Shown in pieces: positions 47,001-57,285 of a stretch of 64,000 bases of DNA. The stretch is from contig MVBO01000001.1 in assembly GCA_002261195.1 (NCBI GenBank), forward strand, positions 508,051 through 572,050, given 5' to 3'. Position numbers and translations under genes: made by a program. The notes under the pieces are model-generated. The model made no database searches. It was given only the letters and a program-made list of their open reading frames with translations, and was not told the DNA's origin. The number at the start of each line of letters is the position of its first letter. Within the stretch, counting starts at the first letter, position 1. This DNA is from Bifiguratus adelaidae. Taxonomy: Eukaryota; Mucoromycota; Endogonomycetes; Endogonales.

Positions 47001-47770
47001 GATGAAAGCTTAGAAATCCTGGTCGAAAATGTCAGAAATCGAGCAAGCGAATACGCCTAAAGATGCAAGAAGACAGCATTAGTACAACTGTACGGTAACT
47101 CTAGGGACTGACACCGCCCGACACTTAGCTATGAACACATACAGCCAGGACAAGCGCAACAAGTGCATGGTCACCAGCTATTGATCAGCAACAGCCAAAG
47201 TCATGCAAGGTCCTGGCGTGTCCTTGCTGTCTCCTTTCGGACTGTCCGGACAGCTGTCGGCTCCTTTCTTACAGTCTCGTCCCGCAACTTACCGAGCGTA
47301 TTACACTAGGAACAAGATATAAGCAGAAGAGGACAGACTTCGTCTCAGGGGAATTGATAATACAGTAGAAAGAGGCGACAAGACAGGGCAAGAGAACCTG
47401 CTGAATGACTTCATTGTACCCAAAATGTATGCAGCCAATCAGTGTTGATCTCTTATCGGGGAATGTTGGGTTTGCGTGATCAAGGTGCTTGATGAATAGA
47501 ATGATTCTGCTGAAAGGAATTGTGGCATAAGTGAATGTGTATCCGTGCGCTCAACTCATACATGCGCATCGACATGGCATCGTGAGCATGCGACGGTCTA
47601 TTTCTCTCCTCGCACAGTACGAATGCAACACGTGACATTAAGCCAAAACGCGTCACATAGACGGCCAAGAATCGCGAGACTTGGCACAGGGAGCGCAACT
47701 TGGAGGCTGTGCGGGTGTCGTTGACTTACAAAGAGCGCGCGGATAGCAATTCATTTTGTACAGTGTCGAC
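47001..47770. promoter_or_regulatory. Long divergent intergenic region between PHK subunit and BRO1
   Basis: 770 bp, unusually long for this window. It contains a 12-bp perfect palindrome CTGTCCGGACAG (47242-47253), which has the CCG-CGG core of many Zn2Cys6 sites, and two ctcctttc direct copies near 47231 and 47261. No gene or RNA was recognised. It probably holds both promoters. Confidence 0.45.
47242..47253. promoter_or_regulatory. 12-bp palindrome CTGTCCGGACAG
   Basis: Perfect inverted repeat in the divergent region between the PHK subunit and BRO1; sequence shows symmetry only, and regulatory use is inferred. Confidence 0.35.
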
Positions 47771-50432
47771 ATGTCGGTCGGTAATAACATACTCTCGGTC
47801 GACTTCAAGCGCACAGACCGCATCGCCTATACACCCTTTCTTCGCGAGTATATTTCGAATGCGTACGCAGAACATCCAGACCTGTACACGGATGACTTTC
47901 GTGTCTTGGACGAGCTGAGGATGGACTGCGTGCATCTTGAGGTCCATCAAAATGCATTAAACAGGCTCATAAAGTAAGTATGGAACAGACTAGTCGGAAC
48001 GTGGCTGAACTCGATGTCTTCAGGTATTATGGCCAGTTGACCTTCATTGGCTCCAAATTTCCCATAGATGTAAGCCAGAATATGATGCTGAGGCGAATTG
48101 ACCAAATGTCTCTTCAGGTCGGAATAGAGTTCCCTTGGTACCAAGCATTCTCGACCAATACAAGCAAACCAATATGTCATCGTAACCTGAATTACGAAAA
48201 GGCTTGCATATTGTATAACATCGGCGCAATGTATAGCCAATTGGGCAGTAGCGAGAACAGATCAGCAGGCGAGGGCGTAAAACGTGCCTGCGGATACTTT
48301 CAGGTATGACGCTGCAATGCAATGTCAATGAGAGGCTAAATGTTGGCACAGAACGCTGCAGGTTGTTTCAGACATTTACAGGATGTAGTCATTCCCGAAA
48401 TGCGGATACCACCTACTCTTGACATGTCAACAGCGGCTCTTAACGTTCTCATCAATCTCATGCTCGCGCAAGCACAAGAGTGTTTCTGGCAAAAGGCTGT
48501 CATAGACGGGTTGAAAGATGGCACAATCGCACGGCTAGCAAACAAAGTCGGCGACTTTTACGATATCGCTTTTGATCTCGCCACCAATAGCTCAATTTCC
48601 GGCTTATACTATCCTTCTTGGATCACGCACATGCAAGTAAAAGCTTTGCACTTTTCAGCCGCTGCACAATACCGCAAGGCATCCGAATGCATCTTTCAAA
48701 ATAAGTATGGCGAAGAGATCGCCAGGCTGCAATTGGCTCAGGACTACGTCAATAAGGCGCTCGACTTGCGAGGTATCAGGGATCCAGTCTACAACGATCT
48801 GAAGTCATTGCAAGAAATCATCCAGAAAGATTTGAAACGTGCGGAAAAAGACAACGACGTCATCTATCTCGAACCCGTCCCTTCCTCATCATCCTTACCC
48901 GTCATTCCCAGAACCGAAATGGTGAAGCCGAGTGTCAGTGCAGAAATTGGGGATCCTATATCCCTCATGATGCGCAATGAGTCCACGGGTAACAGAAGCA
49001 ATATGCCGCATCCTATCATGGGTTTGCCACTATTTCAGAAGCTGGTTCCTTTTGCGGTACACCAAGCAGCTAGCGTGTATGTCGATCGAAAGGAGCGTAT
49101 TGTGAAAGAGGAGATCAACAAGAAGTGGGAGGAAATGACTTCTGTCTGTTACACGTAAGCTACGATCTTTTCTTTTGTTGGGCTGATCTGATGATATTAC
49201 ATAGAACATTACAGTCGCTTAATTTACCAGGAGCCTTGCAGGCGCTCGAGCAACCCATCGGTCTACCACCATCCCTTCTCGAAAAGTCAGAAGAAGTACG
49301 AGCACTTGGTGGATTGCCCAGACTCTATGAGATGTTAGAGAATGTCAGATCCATGTCACTCAAGAACGCCAGCCTACTGGACGATGCTTTTAATGCGCTT
49401 GATGAAGAGCAAGACGAAGACGAGACCTACAGAAACCAATTTCAGGACAGATGGACTCGTCCTCCATCACAAACCTTGACGGTACAACTAGTATCCCAGG
49501 GGCAGAAGCAGCGGGATACACTCGAAAGTGCTCAAAAGGCCGATCAGATTGTACGCGGTAAGCTTGATGCGTGGGGCAAGATCATCAATATCCTAGCTTT
49601 GCCGGAAGATGAATTGGAACGATCAGTCCCGTCCGCTCAAAATGGCGGCAAGGGTGATGAAGAGGGTTCGCCAAGCAAGATTGTCAAAGAGTTGAAATCA
49701 ATCCTTGACGAAGTTGATTCAATGATCAAACTGCGAAAGGAAAAGATGGAGCAGGTGCTACGTATTTCCGACTCGGACGACATCTCACCAGCATTGCTGG
49801 ACAAGGCCGCTCAGCTCACGGCAAATTCACCCAACGTCAAGATTGAAGCATCTCAGTTCGAGGAATTGTTCGTCTCCCACCTGAAGCAATATGATGATTT
49901 TCGGAAAGCGGTGGCGAGAGATGAGGAGGATCAAGAAAAACTCCTTGAACGCTTACGGGATGTAAACGCGGAATTTATCAAGAGCAGGCGATCGGATTCG
50001 ACTATTGCGAAACGGGAGAAAGCGTTACAAAATCTGGAGCAAGCGTACCTTCGCTACAAGGAAATTTACAACAACCTCAACGAAGGTCTTAAGGTAAGTA
50101 GCTGCTTTATGAGAGATGTAACCCCGCTAAACAGGGATGTCTAGTTTTATAATGAATTTGAACAAAATCTGCAAAAGTTCCGCGACAATTGCCGCGATTA
50201 CTGCTTTGCCCGAAAAGTAGAAGCGAAAGACTACCTCAGGTAAAATCCCTAGCATCATCAAATGGGTCATATTAATCAGTGAGCCTTTCAAAGTGACGTT
50301 ACGGCGGCAGTTGCAGGAATGAATTTGTCTGGACAGCCAGCCCGAGGTGCCAAACGATCACCGCAGGCCACCGGTCCGAATGCCAACACGTGGGATCCGC
50401 AGTCGGGTATTCACTTTGGCCCTAGTCCATAG
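47771..50432 (+). CDS. BRO1: BRO1-domain protein (vacuolar sorting, ALIX/Bro1)
   Basis: Multi-exon gene, ATG 47771, stop 50430-50432. BRO1 domain: [102 protein letters not shown] and [19 protein letters not shown]. This is followed by the V-domain coiled coil (for example [40 protein letters not shown]). The end is a short disordered Pro/Asn tail that finishes HFGPSP. Bro1 binds Snf7/ESCRT-III and recruits the deubiquitinase Doa4 for multivesicular body sorting. The proline-rich tail is shorter than in many homologues. Confidence 0.92.
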
Positions 50433-50824
50433 ACAATTGTCTTATTATCGCATGTTACCAATCATATCCCGTGCTTATTGTAGCCAAGTTCCGATAAGTC
50501 GAAACAGGAACCGGAGAGGTCTGGTATTCACGAAAATCCCCCCGTTCCCCCGATTTCTTCCAGGTCAAGATTACCTTATTAGGCAATTTTCCTGTCATTG
50601 TAATACGGCAAGCTTCCGAGGTAATAGATCGTATGAGGTCAGAATGCCCTTGTGTCACGCCGAGCTTGTGCACGCATGTTCATGCCACATTTTGAAAATT
50701 TTGCAGAGTATATAGGTGATTTCCATTGAGCCAGTCCTGCACCTTGCAACAGGGACACTGTCTGTCGTCGTTTTGCATCCCTACGTGTCGTACCCAGTTA
50801 CCACACACTCCCCCCTCTTACACA
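50433..50824. promoter_or_regulatory. Promoter region of the ADP/ATP carrier gene
   Basis: 392 bp between BRO1 and the carrier start. It contains pyrimidine-rich DNA close to the ATG (50786-50820) and no recognisable gene. Confidence 0.4.
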
Positions 50825-51892
50825 ATGCCTCAAACACAAGATTTGAAAGGGTTCATGACCGATTTTATGCTCGGTGGTGTGTCGGCTGTCGTTTCCAAGA
50901 GCGCGGCGGCACCAATTGAGCGTGTGAAACTTATGATGCAATCTCAAGAAGAGATGCTCAAGACTGGCCGTTTGGCTGCTCCCTATAAGGGTATTGGTGA
51001 TGCCTTTGTGCGCACTTATGCTCAGGAAGGCCTTGCCTCCTTTTGGAAAGGTGAGTCGGTCATGGTGAACGGCAGGGACAGAAATTGATGGCTGGTAGGC
51101 AATTTCACCAATTGCTTGCGCTACTTTCCGACCCAAGCCTTGAATTTGGCTTTCAAGGATTCCATCAAGGCAAAATTGAATTACAGCAAGAGCAAGCACG
51201 GATACGCAAAATGGTTTATGAGCAATCTGGCCGCTGGTGCCGCTGCCGGTGCCGCGTCATCCGTGTTTGTGTACTCGCTTGACTACGCGCGTACGCGTCT
51301 GTCCAATGATGCGAAATCAGCCAAAGGAGGCGAACGTCAATTCAATGGCTTACTCGACGTGTACAAAAAGACCCTCAGATCGGATGGGATTGCGGGCTTG
51401 TACCGCGGTTTCGGTCTGTCAGTCGTGGGCATCATGATTTATCGTGGCTTTTATTTCGGCCTGTACGATTCGCTCAAACCACTGCTTCCAGAGAAATATC
51501 GCAGGAACTTTTTGGCAACGTAAGTGTATCATTCTGTTAAGGGCAAGAGCTGATGGTGGACTAGATTTGCCTTAGGATGGGGTGTCACGAATGCCGCCGC
51601 TTTCCTTTCGTATCCAGTGGACACAGTCCGCAGACGCATGATGATGAAATCGGGTGAAGCGGTCAAGTATGCCAGTTCTATTGATGCCTTCAGACAGATT
51701 ATTACTCAAGAAGGCTGGAAATCGTTGTTTAGAGGCGCCGGAGCCAACGTGTTGCGTAAGTGGACATGCGCATCGAATCAAACTATAGATTGACGCTATG
51801 TAGGTGCGGTTGCTGGCGCTGGTGTCTTGGCTGGTTACGATCAGCTACAACTCCTCATGTTTGGTAAAGCCTACAAAGGTGGATCTGGCTAA
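50825..51892 (+). CDS. AAC: ADP/ATP carrier (mitochondrial AAC)
   Basis: Four exons: 50825-51050, 51099-51519, 51565-51755 and 51804-51892. Three SLC25 repeats are seen. The motifs are [97 protein letters not shown] and the AAC-specific RRRMMM in [15 protein letters not shown]. It exchanges cytosolic ADP for matrix ATP across the inner membrane. Codons look biased toward C- and T-ending preferred types, in line with high expression. Converges with the M28 peptidase. Confidence 0.95.
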
Positions 51893-52189
51893 AATAGCCA
51901 TATTAGTTCAGTTTCCGTAGTATCCATTACTCCAAACCATCTATGCATTTTCATTCTACATCCAATGAACGAAATCTCCTCCACCCAAATGTGTCGTTTG
52001 GCTGGGTAAAGGCTGATTTGAACTATGCTTGTATGCGGATATGAAGACCTCGATGTATGTGTCGATGCAATACATATTTCCATTTCACGCCAACATTAGA
52101 TGTCATTCTCGCTGTTGACCAAACTATAATTTATCGCACATGCCAAACATGGAATGTCATAATACACAAGATAATAAAAAGTACATGCA
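51893..52189. other. Convergent intergenic region
   Basis: 297 bp between convergent stops of the carrier and the aminopeptidase. Both 3' UTRs and polyadenylation signals are expected here; AT-rich DNA at about 52130-52185. No gene recognised. Confidence 0.4.
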
Positions 52190-53451
52190 TTACAAGGATT
52201 GGACATCGTCTCGGGAAGCGTGGCCCAACTCGACCGCAAAGGCTACCGTCAACTTGGCGAATTCTTTCATGTGTTCAAAGCTTAGCTTGTCGATCGTGTC
52301 ACCGGTCGTGTGAATGTACTTGTTGGAATCTTCAAAGGCGGATTCGATGGCGAAAGCTGAACGGTACCCGTATTTCGACCAAGATCCATGATCAGAGCAA
52401 GCATAGCCACACTTTGTGTCCTTCCAGGGAATAGCAGCATACGCGTCAATAAGCTTCTTGATAAATGCGGTCAAATCTTGGTCAACATAATCAGAAACAA
52501 TGCCCATGACCTCGCCGTTGGCGCCAATGTAGCCAGTCATATCCTGTTGCAACATGGCAACTACCTTCTTGCCTTTACGCGCATACTCCTTGGCGATGTC
52601 TTGACTGCCCAACAAACCGGCCTCTTCAGCAGAGTACCAGTGGAATTCAACGGGTCTCTCGGGCAGAAAGCCACCATCCACCAGTGTACGGAACACTTCC
52701 ATGATGGTCACTGTGCCGGAACCTGACATGCAAATAAGTCATTGCGCATTTGATGCCTCACCAGCTCCTTACCATCATCGTCTGCTCCAGGACTGGGTCC
52801 CCAGAAGGGTAGCCACATATTGACGCTGTCTTGATGAGCACCAATAATAACGAGTTCATCTTTTAGATCGGTATTCCATCCTTCAAATCGTGCAATGACC
52901 GACTGTTGATCCCAATCGTGCTTGAATCTCTGTACAGTGACGTTCTTGTTCGAAGCCGCGATGTCGGAGATTTGATCGTAGAGCCACTTTGACGATTCAG
53001 CACCGGTTTCGGACTTGTAGTAGCGAGTTCGAAAGGAAGTCAACTTTTTGAGCGCAATGCGCATTCCGTTGGTATTAAGCTCTTGTGTGAAAGCCGTGAC
53101 TTCGTCTTTAAAGAGTGGTTCAACGGGGATGACAGACTTCCATTCGTCTCCCAACGCCTTGACTGTCTCCACCTCTTGATGATTGGTGATGTCCATAAAC
53201 TTGATACCCAGACGGAACAAGGTGTGGATATCACTCTCCGTCATCCACTTGGCGGGAACAGCATCACTCCACTGAATGAGTCGCTTCTCTTCTGATGTCA
53301 ACACTTCTAACGGTCTGAGCAAGCTGGTCGCCTTGGGCAAGTTAACCTGAACACTTTCGACAGCAAGTTCAATGTGTTGCTGATAGGGAGCTGCCTTAAC
53401 ACATGCAGCCAGAGTAAGGGCAGCTACACCCAGTGCGGCTGAAATCTTCAT
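52190..53451 (-). CDS. Secreted M28 zinc aminopeptidase (leucine aminopeptidase type)
   Basis: Two exons: 53451-52773 and 52722-52190. The signal peptide is MKISAALGVAALTLAACVKA with a likely cut near AAP. A propeptide of about 90 residues precedes the catalytic domain. Zinc ligands: His in IIGAHQDSVN, Asp in SPGADDDG|SGSG (split by the intron), Glu in WYSAEEAGLLGS (catalytic general base plus ligand), Asp in MLQQDMTGYI and His in YIHTTGDTID. This is the extracellular leucine aminopeptidase/M28E pattern used for peptide scavenging. A Cys pair CGYAC is present. The minus-strand leader is pyrimidine-rich (polypurine on plus, 53452-53503). Confidence 0.92.
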
Positions 53452-53503
53452 GATGATAGAGAGAGAAAGAGAGTCAGAGAAGAAGAAGAAAGAGAGAGAT
53501 AAG
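53452..53503 (-). promoter_or_regulatory. CT-rich leader/promoter tract of the aminopeptidase gene
   Basis: On the plus strand this is a nearly pure purine run (GA and GAA repeats); on the coding strand it is CTTCTTCTCT-type DNA immediately upstream of the ATG, a common fungal promoter or 5' UTR feature. Confidence 0.5.
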
Positions 53504-53563
53504 AACAAGCTGTTGAGTCAAAGGTTAAATCCCCACTTTCGAGTCACAAGTTCTCTCTCTTAA

Positions 53564-54339
53564 ATGGATACCGCTTCACACTCGGCAGACATTGCTGGGT
53601 TAATGCAGGCTCATGCAGGTATAGGTTAAGCGATGAGAGGTTGAATATGACCAACAACTCACTGCTTCATAGCCGTCAATCTTGCCTATGCAAAGTATTT
53701 TGCCAAGGAAACCAAGGCAAAGTCGGCCACCTTTGAAGGCATTGACGCCCGAGGATTTGACTTGAGTATCCGGCTTCATGGATCCGACAGGATCAAGAAA
53801 GCACGAGTCAAGTTTGAGAAGCCATTGACGTCTCGGTCACAAATACGCCAAGTATTGCAAAGCATGTCAAAAGATGCTCAGGAACATCTCGGTCTGGTGA
53901 GTCACTAGAACACGGGTGCATCGAAGTCTTCTGCTAACAAGACACGTCTTGCTTTAACACATCAAAGCCGATTACCGCTACCCTAGAGGCCAGTATAACG
54001 CAACAAAATGACGTTTATCTGCCTCCCCCCTTTATACACGCCCTGACAACGATTTGTCTCGTCATGGTTCTCATCTACATCAACAACACGCCTCCAGCGC
54101 AACTTCCCCAGAGCCTTACGATTGTCACAACGATCTTTCCCGAGTGGGGCCTCCGGCTAGTGGAGAAAATCATCTACATTGCGCACGTTATAGAAGCATT
54201 TCTCGCCTATCGCATCACGGGAAACCGAGGTTGTTATAGCACCAAGCATCGGATACTATGGGTAGTTTCAGCCTTGATATTTGGCGTAAACAGCATGACT
54301 AGACTAGAAGAACACGGACAAGCCATTAAACAGTGGTAG
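53564..54339 (+). CDS. DUF2470-domain integral membrane protein
   Basis: Three exons: 53564-53618, 53673-53896 and 53968-54339, giving about 216 aa. The N-terminal half reads GLMQAHAAVNLAYAKYFAKET, FEGIDARGFDLSIRL, KKARVKFEKPLTSRSQIRQVLQSM, matching DUF2470 (the same domain found in heme-utilisation pyridoxamine-oxidase-like proteins). The C-terminal half has three hydrophobic segments (FIHALTTICLVMVLIYI, LVEKIIYIAHVIEAFLAY, HRILWVVSALIFGVNSM). The role of DUF2470 alone is not established; a heme- or iron-linked role is an inference. Only 8 bp separate its stop from the next ATG on the same strand. Divergent from the M28 gene (112 bp). Confidence 0.82.
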
Positions 54340-54347
54340 AGGTTGAT

Positions 54348-55482
54348 ATGTTCACGGAAAGAGCACAACAGTTCTATGAGGACTTTGGGGTGGAGAAGCA
54401 AGGTATTGCACTTGTGAGCGTAATCAAGGTATGCTTAACCCTTTCCCTAACTAGACGTGGAAAGGGCGATAGCCTCTGCAGACGCTGCAGCAAATGCAGT
54501 TGCATTGCAGCGTCGCATCACGGCACTTGAGCAACGCGTCACCGATGCCGCGACATTTATCACCAGCTACCACGAACAGCAATACATGCAGGTAGGTTGA
54601 CCTTGCGTTAGTATTCCATGCTCAACCGTGTAGCAACTGGTGGCCCTGAGCAAAAGTTTATCAGCTGTCAAGGCTAGCGCTACACCAAAGACGAAGTTTT
54701 CGTTCAAAAGCCGCGCTTCCCGACCATCTTCATCAAGTCCATCCAACACGACAACCATCACAGCACCATCCTCTTCAGCGACGCGCGAGCAAGTATTGGA
54801 TCCATCCGAAACGCCCAATATTCGCTTGATCTCGGATGCGCAAGGCCAATATCTTGTTCTACCCACACCTGAACAAGATCAGGAGTCAGACACGAAACAA
54901 TCTGCGGATGTATCCCTGGCCAATCTCGAATCTTGCATTGTGAACTTACGCGCCAGTTCAACGCCATTGGGAGCAGTGCATATCCGCAATATTCGCAATT
55001 GCATTGTTCTGTGTGGTGAAGTTCGCGGATCTCTATTGGCATACAGCTGTCATGGTTGTGTGCTTGCCGTCAAGTGTCATCAGGTAGGTACCGCAAGCAC
55101 ATGAAACGTCGCGCAAGTCTGTTTAATGGTTCTTCTCGATAGCTTCGTCTGCACGATTCTCAAGACACCGACATTTACCTTGGAGCGTCGAGCCAACCAA
55201 TCATTGAGAATTGCAAAGCTCTTGGATTCGCTCCCTATGGCGCGTCTCTACATTCCAATGAACAGGCAAGTGCAAATTAAACCCGGCCAGTTGCTTACCG
55301 CCATCTTTTAAACACAGACCCCCTCCACTGGATATGACAAAGTACAAGACTTTGATTGGCAAAAGTCTGGACCCAGTCCCAACTGGTCCATCATACCACA
55401 GGATAGACGTATAGATGAATGGCCTCTAGACAATGTCGATCCAGGCGATGTCCTTGAGATCATCGGGAAATTGAAGCCATAG
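54348..55482 (+). CDS. TBCC: Tubulin-specific chaperone C (tubulin-binding cofactor C)
   Basis: About five exons; ATG 54348, stop at 55480-55482. The N-terminal helix region MFTERAQQFYEDFGVEKQDVERAI is followed by a Ser/Thr-rich linker. The beta-helix C domain has ESCIVNLRASSTPLGAVHI, NCIVLCGEVRGSLLAYSCHGCVLAV and HQLRLHDSQDTDIYLG; the Arg of QLRLH is the arginine finger of TBCC. The end is FDWQKSGPSPNWSIIPQDRR. The last intron (55266-55317) is GC-AG with donor CAG|GCAAGT; reading through it meets a stop. TBCC triggers tubulin GTP hydrolysis to release dimers. Only 8 bp from the upstream gene and 7 bp from UreF. Confidence 0.9.
55266..55317 (+). other. GC-AG intron in the TBCC gene
   Basis: Donor ACAG|GCAAGT, acceptor ACACAG|ACC, 52 nt. 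Splicing links HSNEQ to TPSTGYDKVQDFDW, the conserved TBCC end. Reading through gives a TAA within 15 nt. Confidence 0.8.
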
Positions 55483-55489
55483 ATTGTAT

Positions 55490-56273
55490 ATGAACCGGGA
55501 CGCCAAGTCACCGGAATGGCTTCTCTACATTCTGACCGATTCTGCACTTCCAACGGGAGGCTTTGTAGCCTCTGCAGGCTTGGAAGCAGCAGTGCAGACA
55601 GGCCATGTGTCCAACTCGTCTGAATCGCTTCTCGCGTACATGCATGCCTCGACCGAGACATTTGCCTACACAACAACAGGCGTTGTGAGGGCGGCTTGGC
55701 AGGCTGTCCACAACCACCCAGAAGTCTCATGGACCCACCTCCTCGACAAGGCGCATACCATCGACGACACATTCGAGGCTATGGTTGCCTCTAACCACGT
55801 CGCGAAACGAGCCAGTCTTGCGCAAGGTATAGCGTTGCTTACCCTCTACAGCCGGTGCTTTGGCGATAACCAAAGTGTCTATGATGAGCTCGTCTTTCAG
55901 TACAAGGCACGTATTCATCGTGAAGAAGCCCTGGGGCACTATCCGGTCGTCTTTGGCTTCATTTGCGCTTGCCTTGGGATTGATCTCGGTAGGTTATTGC
56001 GTATAGCGTCGATACATCTGACCTTGCGCAGACAAGACACTTCACACGTGGCTGTACACGTATACACGAACGCTTCTCAGTAGTGCGGTACGGCTCAATG
56101 TCGTTGGACCCTATCAAGCGCATCGACTGTTGTTCAAGGCACAAGAGGACATTGAAAGGATTCACCAACGCACCAAAGACATGTCGATTGATGATTGTTG
56201 CCAAACGAATCCACTGCTTGATGTGGTGCAAGGCGTCCATGATCGATTGTACACGCGATTATTCAACAGCTAG
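55490..56273 (+). CDS. ureF: Urease accessory protein UreF
   Basis: Two exons, intron near 55988-56031. The protein begins MNRDAKSPEWLLYILTDSALPTGGF, the UreF LxDSxLPTGGFxxSxGLE start, with VASAGLEAAVQTGHV, FEAMVASNHVAKRASLAQG, EALGHYPVVFGFICACLGIDL|DKTLHTWLY and SSAVRLNVVGPYQAHRLL. UreF, UreD and UreG form the complex that loads nickel into urease. It begins 7 bp after the TBCC stop. The convergent ureD gene ends 32 bp away, so the two accessory genes are side by side. Confidence 0.92.
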
Positions 56274-56305
56274 AATCGGAAAGCCGTTCGATATACCTAC
56301 TTGTG

Positions 56306-57214
56306 TTATACGCTTCTATGAAACAAGTTTTCACCGCCTACCATATCTCTAATCTCTAGTGCTAAGCAGGTATCATTGATAAATGTCTTTACGGCTTCGG
56401 TGTCCGTACCCGCGATCCGAACAACCAGCCCTTTGCCTTGGCATATCTCTGAACAGGTCCATTGCAGATCCCGAGGTTTGGACGAGGCATGGATGGAAAT
56501 GGTCCCAAAAATGTCTTGAATGTGTGTGTAGGTGCGAGTGAATGGTTGACCGAGGATGATCAGAGTAGCTAAACAATGATAGGGCAGGACGCGTTGAGCA
56601 TAGGTGGTAGAGTTGCGTGAGGGGGATGGGTCGCTGCGGTCTTGTAGCAGAACGGCGTCTCGAACAACAAGTTTGTCGCCGACATAGACTTCATTGCGCG
56701 AATGGTATTTCTGGAATTGCCATGATTCGCCTCGTGATGCTCTCCCCGATGTTAACCAATCCAAAAGCACTATGCCGTCTGTGTCGAGCGATGTGAGATG
56801 GAATCGTTGTGTTTGTTGATAGGACGCGGTGGCAAAGCACGTCACCGGATCAGGGAGGAGGAAAAGGATAGAGGACGGCTCCAGACGGACGTTCATGGTT
56901 TGTATAGAGTCGAGAGAACGCTGTAAGTGCTTGCGCTCTTTAAACACCTTGGTGTTGCCTTGGGTCAATAGTAACAGGCGGCACTCGCTATCAACAATGA
57001 CGTCGAGGTGTACCTCGTCACCGCTGAGCAATCCACCGCCATAGGTGATCATGTACGCAATGGCGAGACGTTCCCGGTATGACTTTGTGGGGACGAGTTT
57101 TAACGGGTACTTGGCGCCAATTCGAGCAAACAAGGCCTTGCTCCCTCGCTTGGTGCAGTGGAGTAAGCCATGACCGGCTTCTATGTCGACGGAACCGCCA
57201 TGTAGACTGACCAT
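56306..57214 (-). CDS. ureD: Urease accessory protein UreD (UreH)
   Basis: Single exon, about 302 aa, ATG 57214. Typical UreD landmarks are GHGLLHCTKRGSKALFARI, KYPLKLVPTK, AYMITYGGGLLSGDEVHLDV, LLLLTQGNTKVFK, LFLLPDPVTCFATASYQQTQRF, VLLDWLTSGRASRGESW and NEVYVGDKLVVRD. UreD scaffolds nickel delivery to urease and channels nickel from UreG. It is convergent with ureF. The urease structural gene and ureG are not in this window. The ATG at 57214 was preferred over upstream non-ATG extensions. Confidence 0.93.
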   Translation of the reverse strand: MVSLHGGSVDIEAGHGLLHCTKRGSKALFARIGAKYPLKLVPTKSYRERLAIAYMITYGGGLLSGDEVHLDVIVDSECRLLLLTQGNTKVFKERKHLQRSLDSIQTMNVRLEPSSILFLLPDPVTCFATASYQQTQRFHLTSLDTDGIVLLDWLTSGRASRGESWQFQKYHSRNEVYVGDKLVVRDAVLLQDRSDPSPSRNSTTYAQRVLPYHCLATLIILGQPFTRTYTHIQDIFGTISIHASSKPRDLQWTCSEICQGKGLVVRIAGTDTEAVKTFINDTCLALEIRDMVGGENLFHRSV

Positions 57215-57285
57215 GTGCCAGAGATGCCTTTTTAGGCACAAGATAAAAAGCACAGCAAGGTACCATGGACAATGATAGACATAAT

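Noticed and set aside
50347-50715. Plus-strand open frame after BRO1
   Set aside because: It overlaps the end of BRO1 in another frame and has no recognisable feature; probably a shadow.
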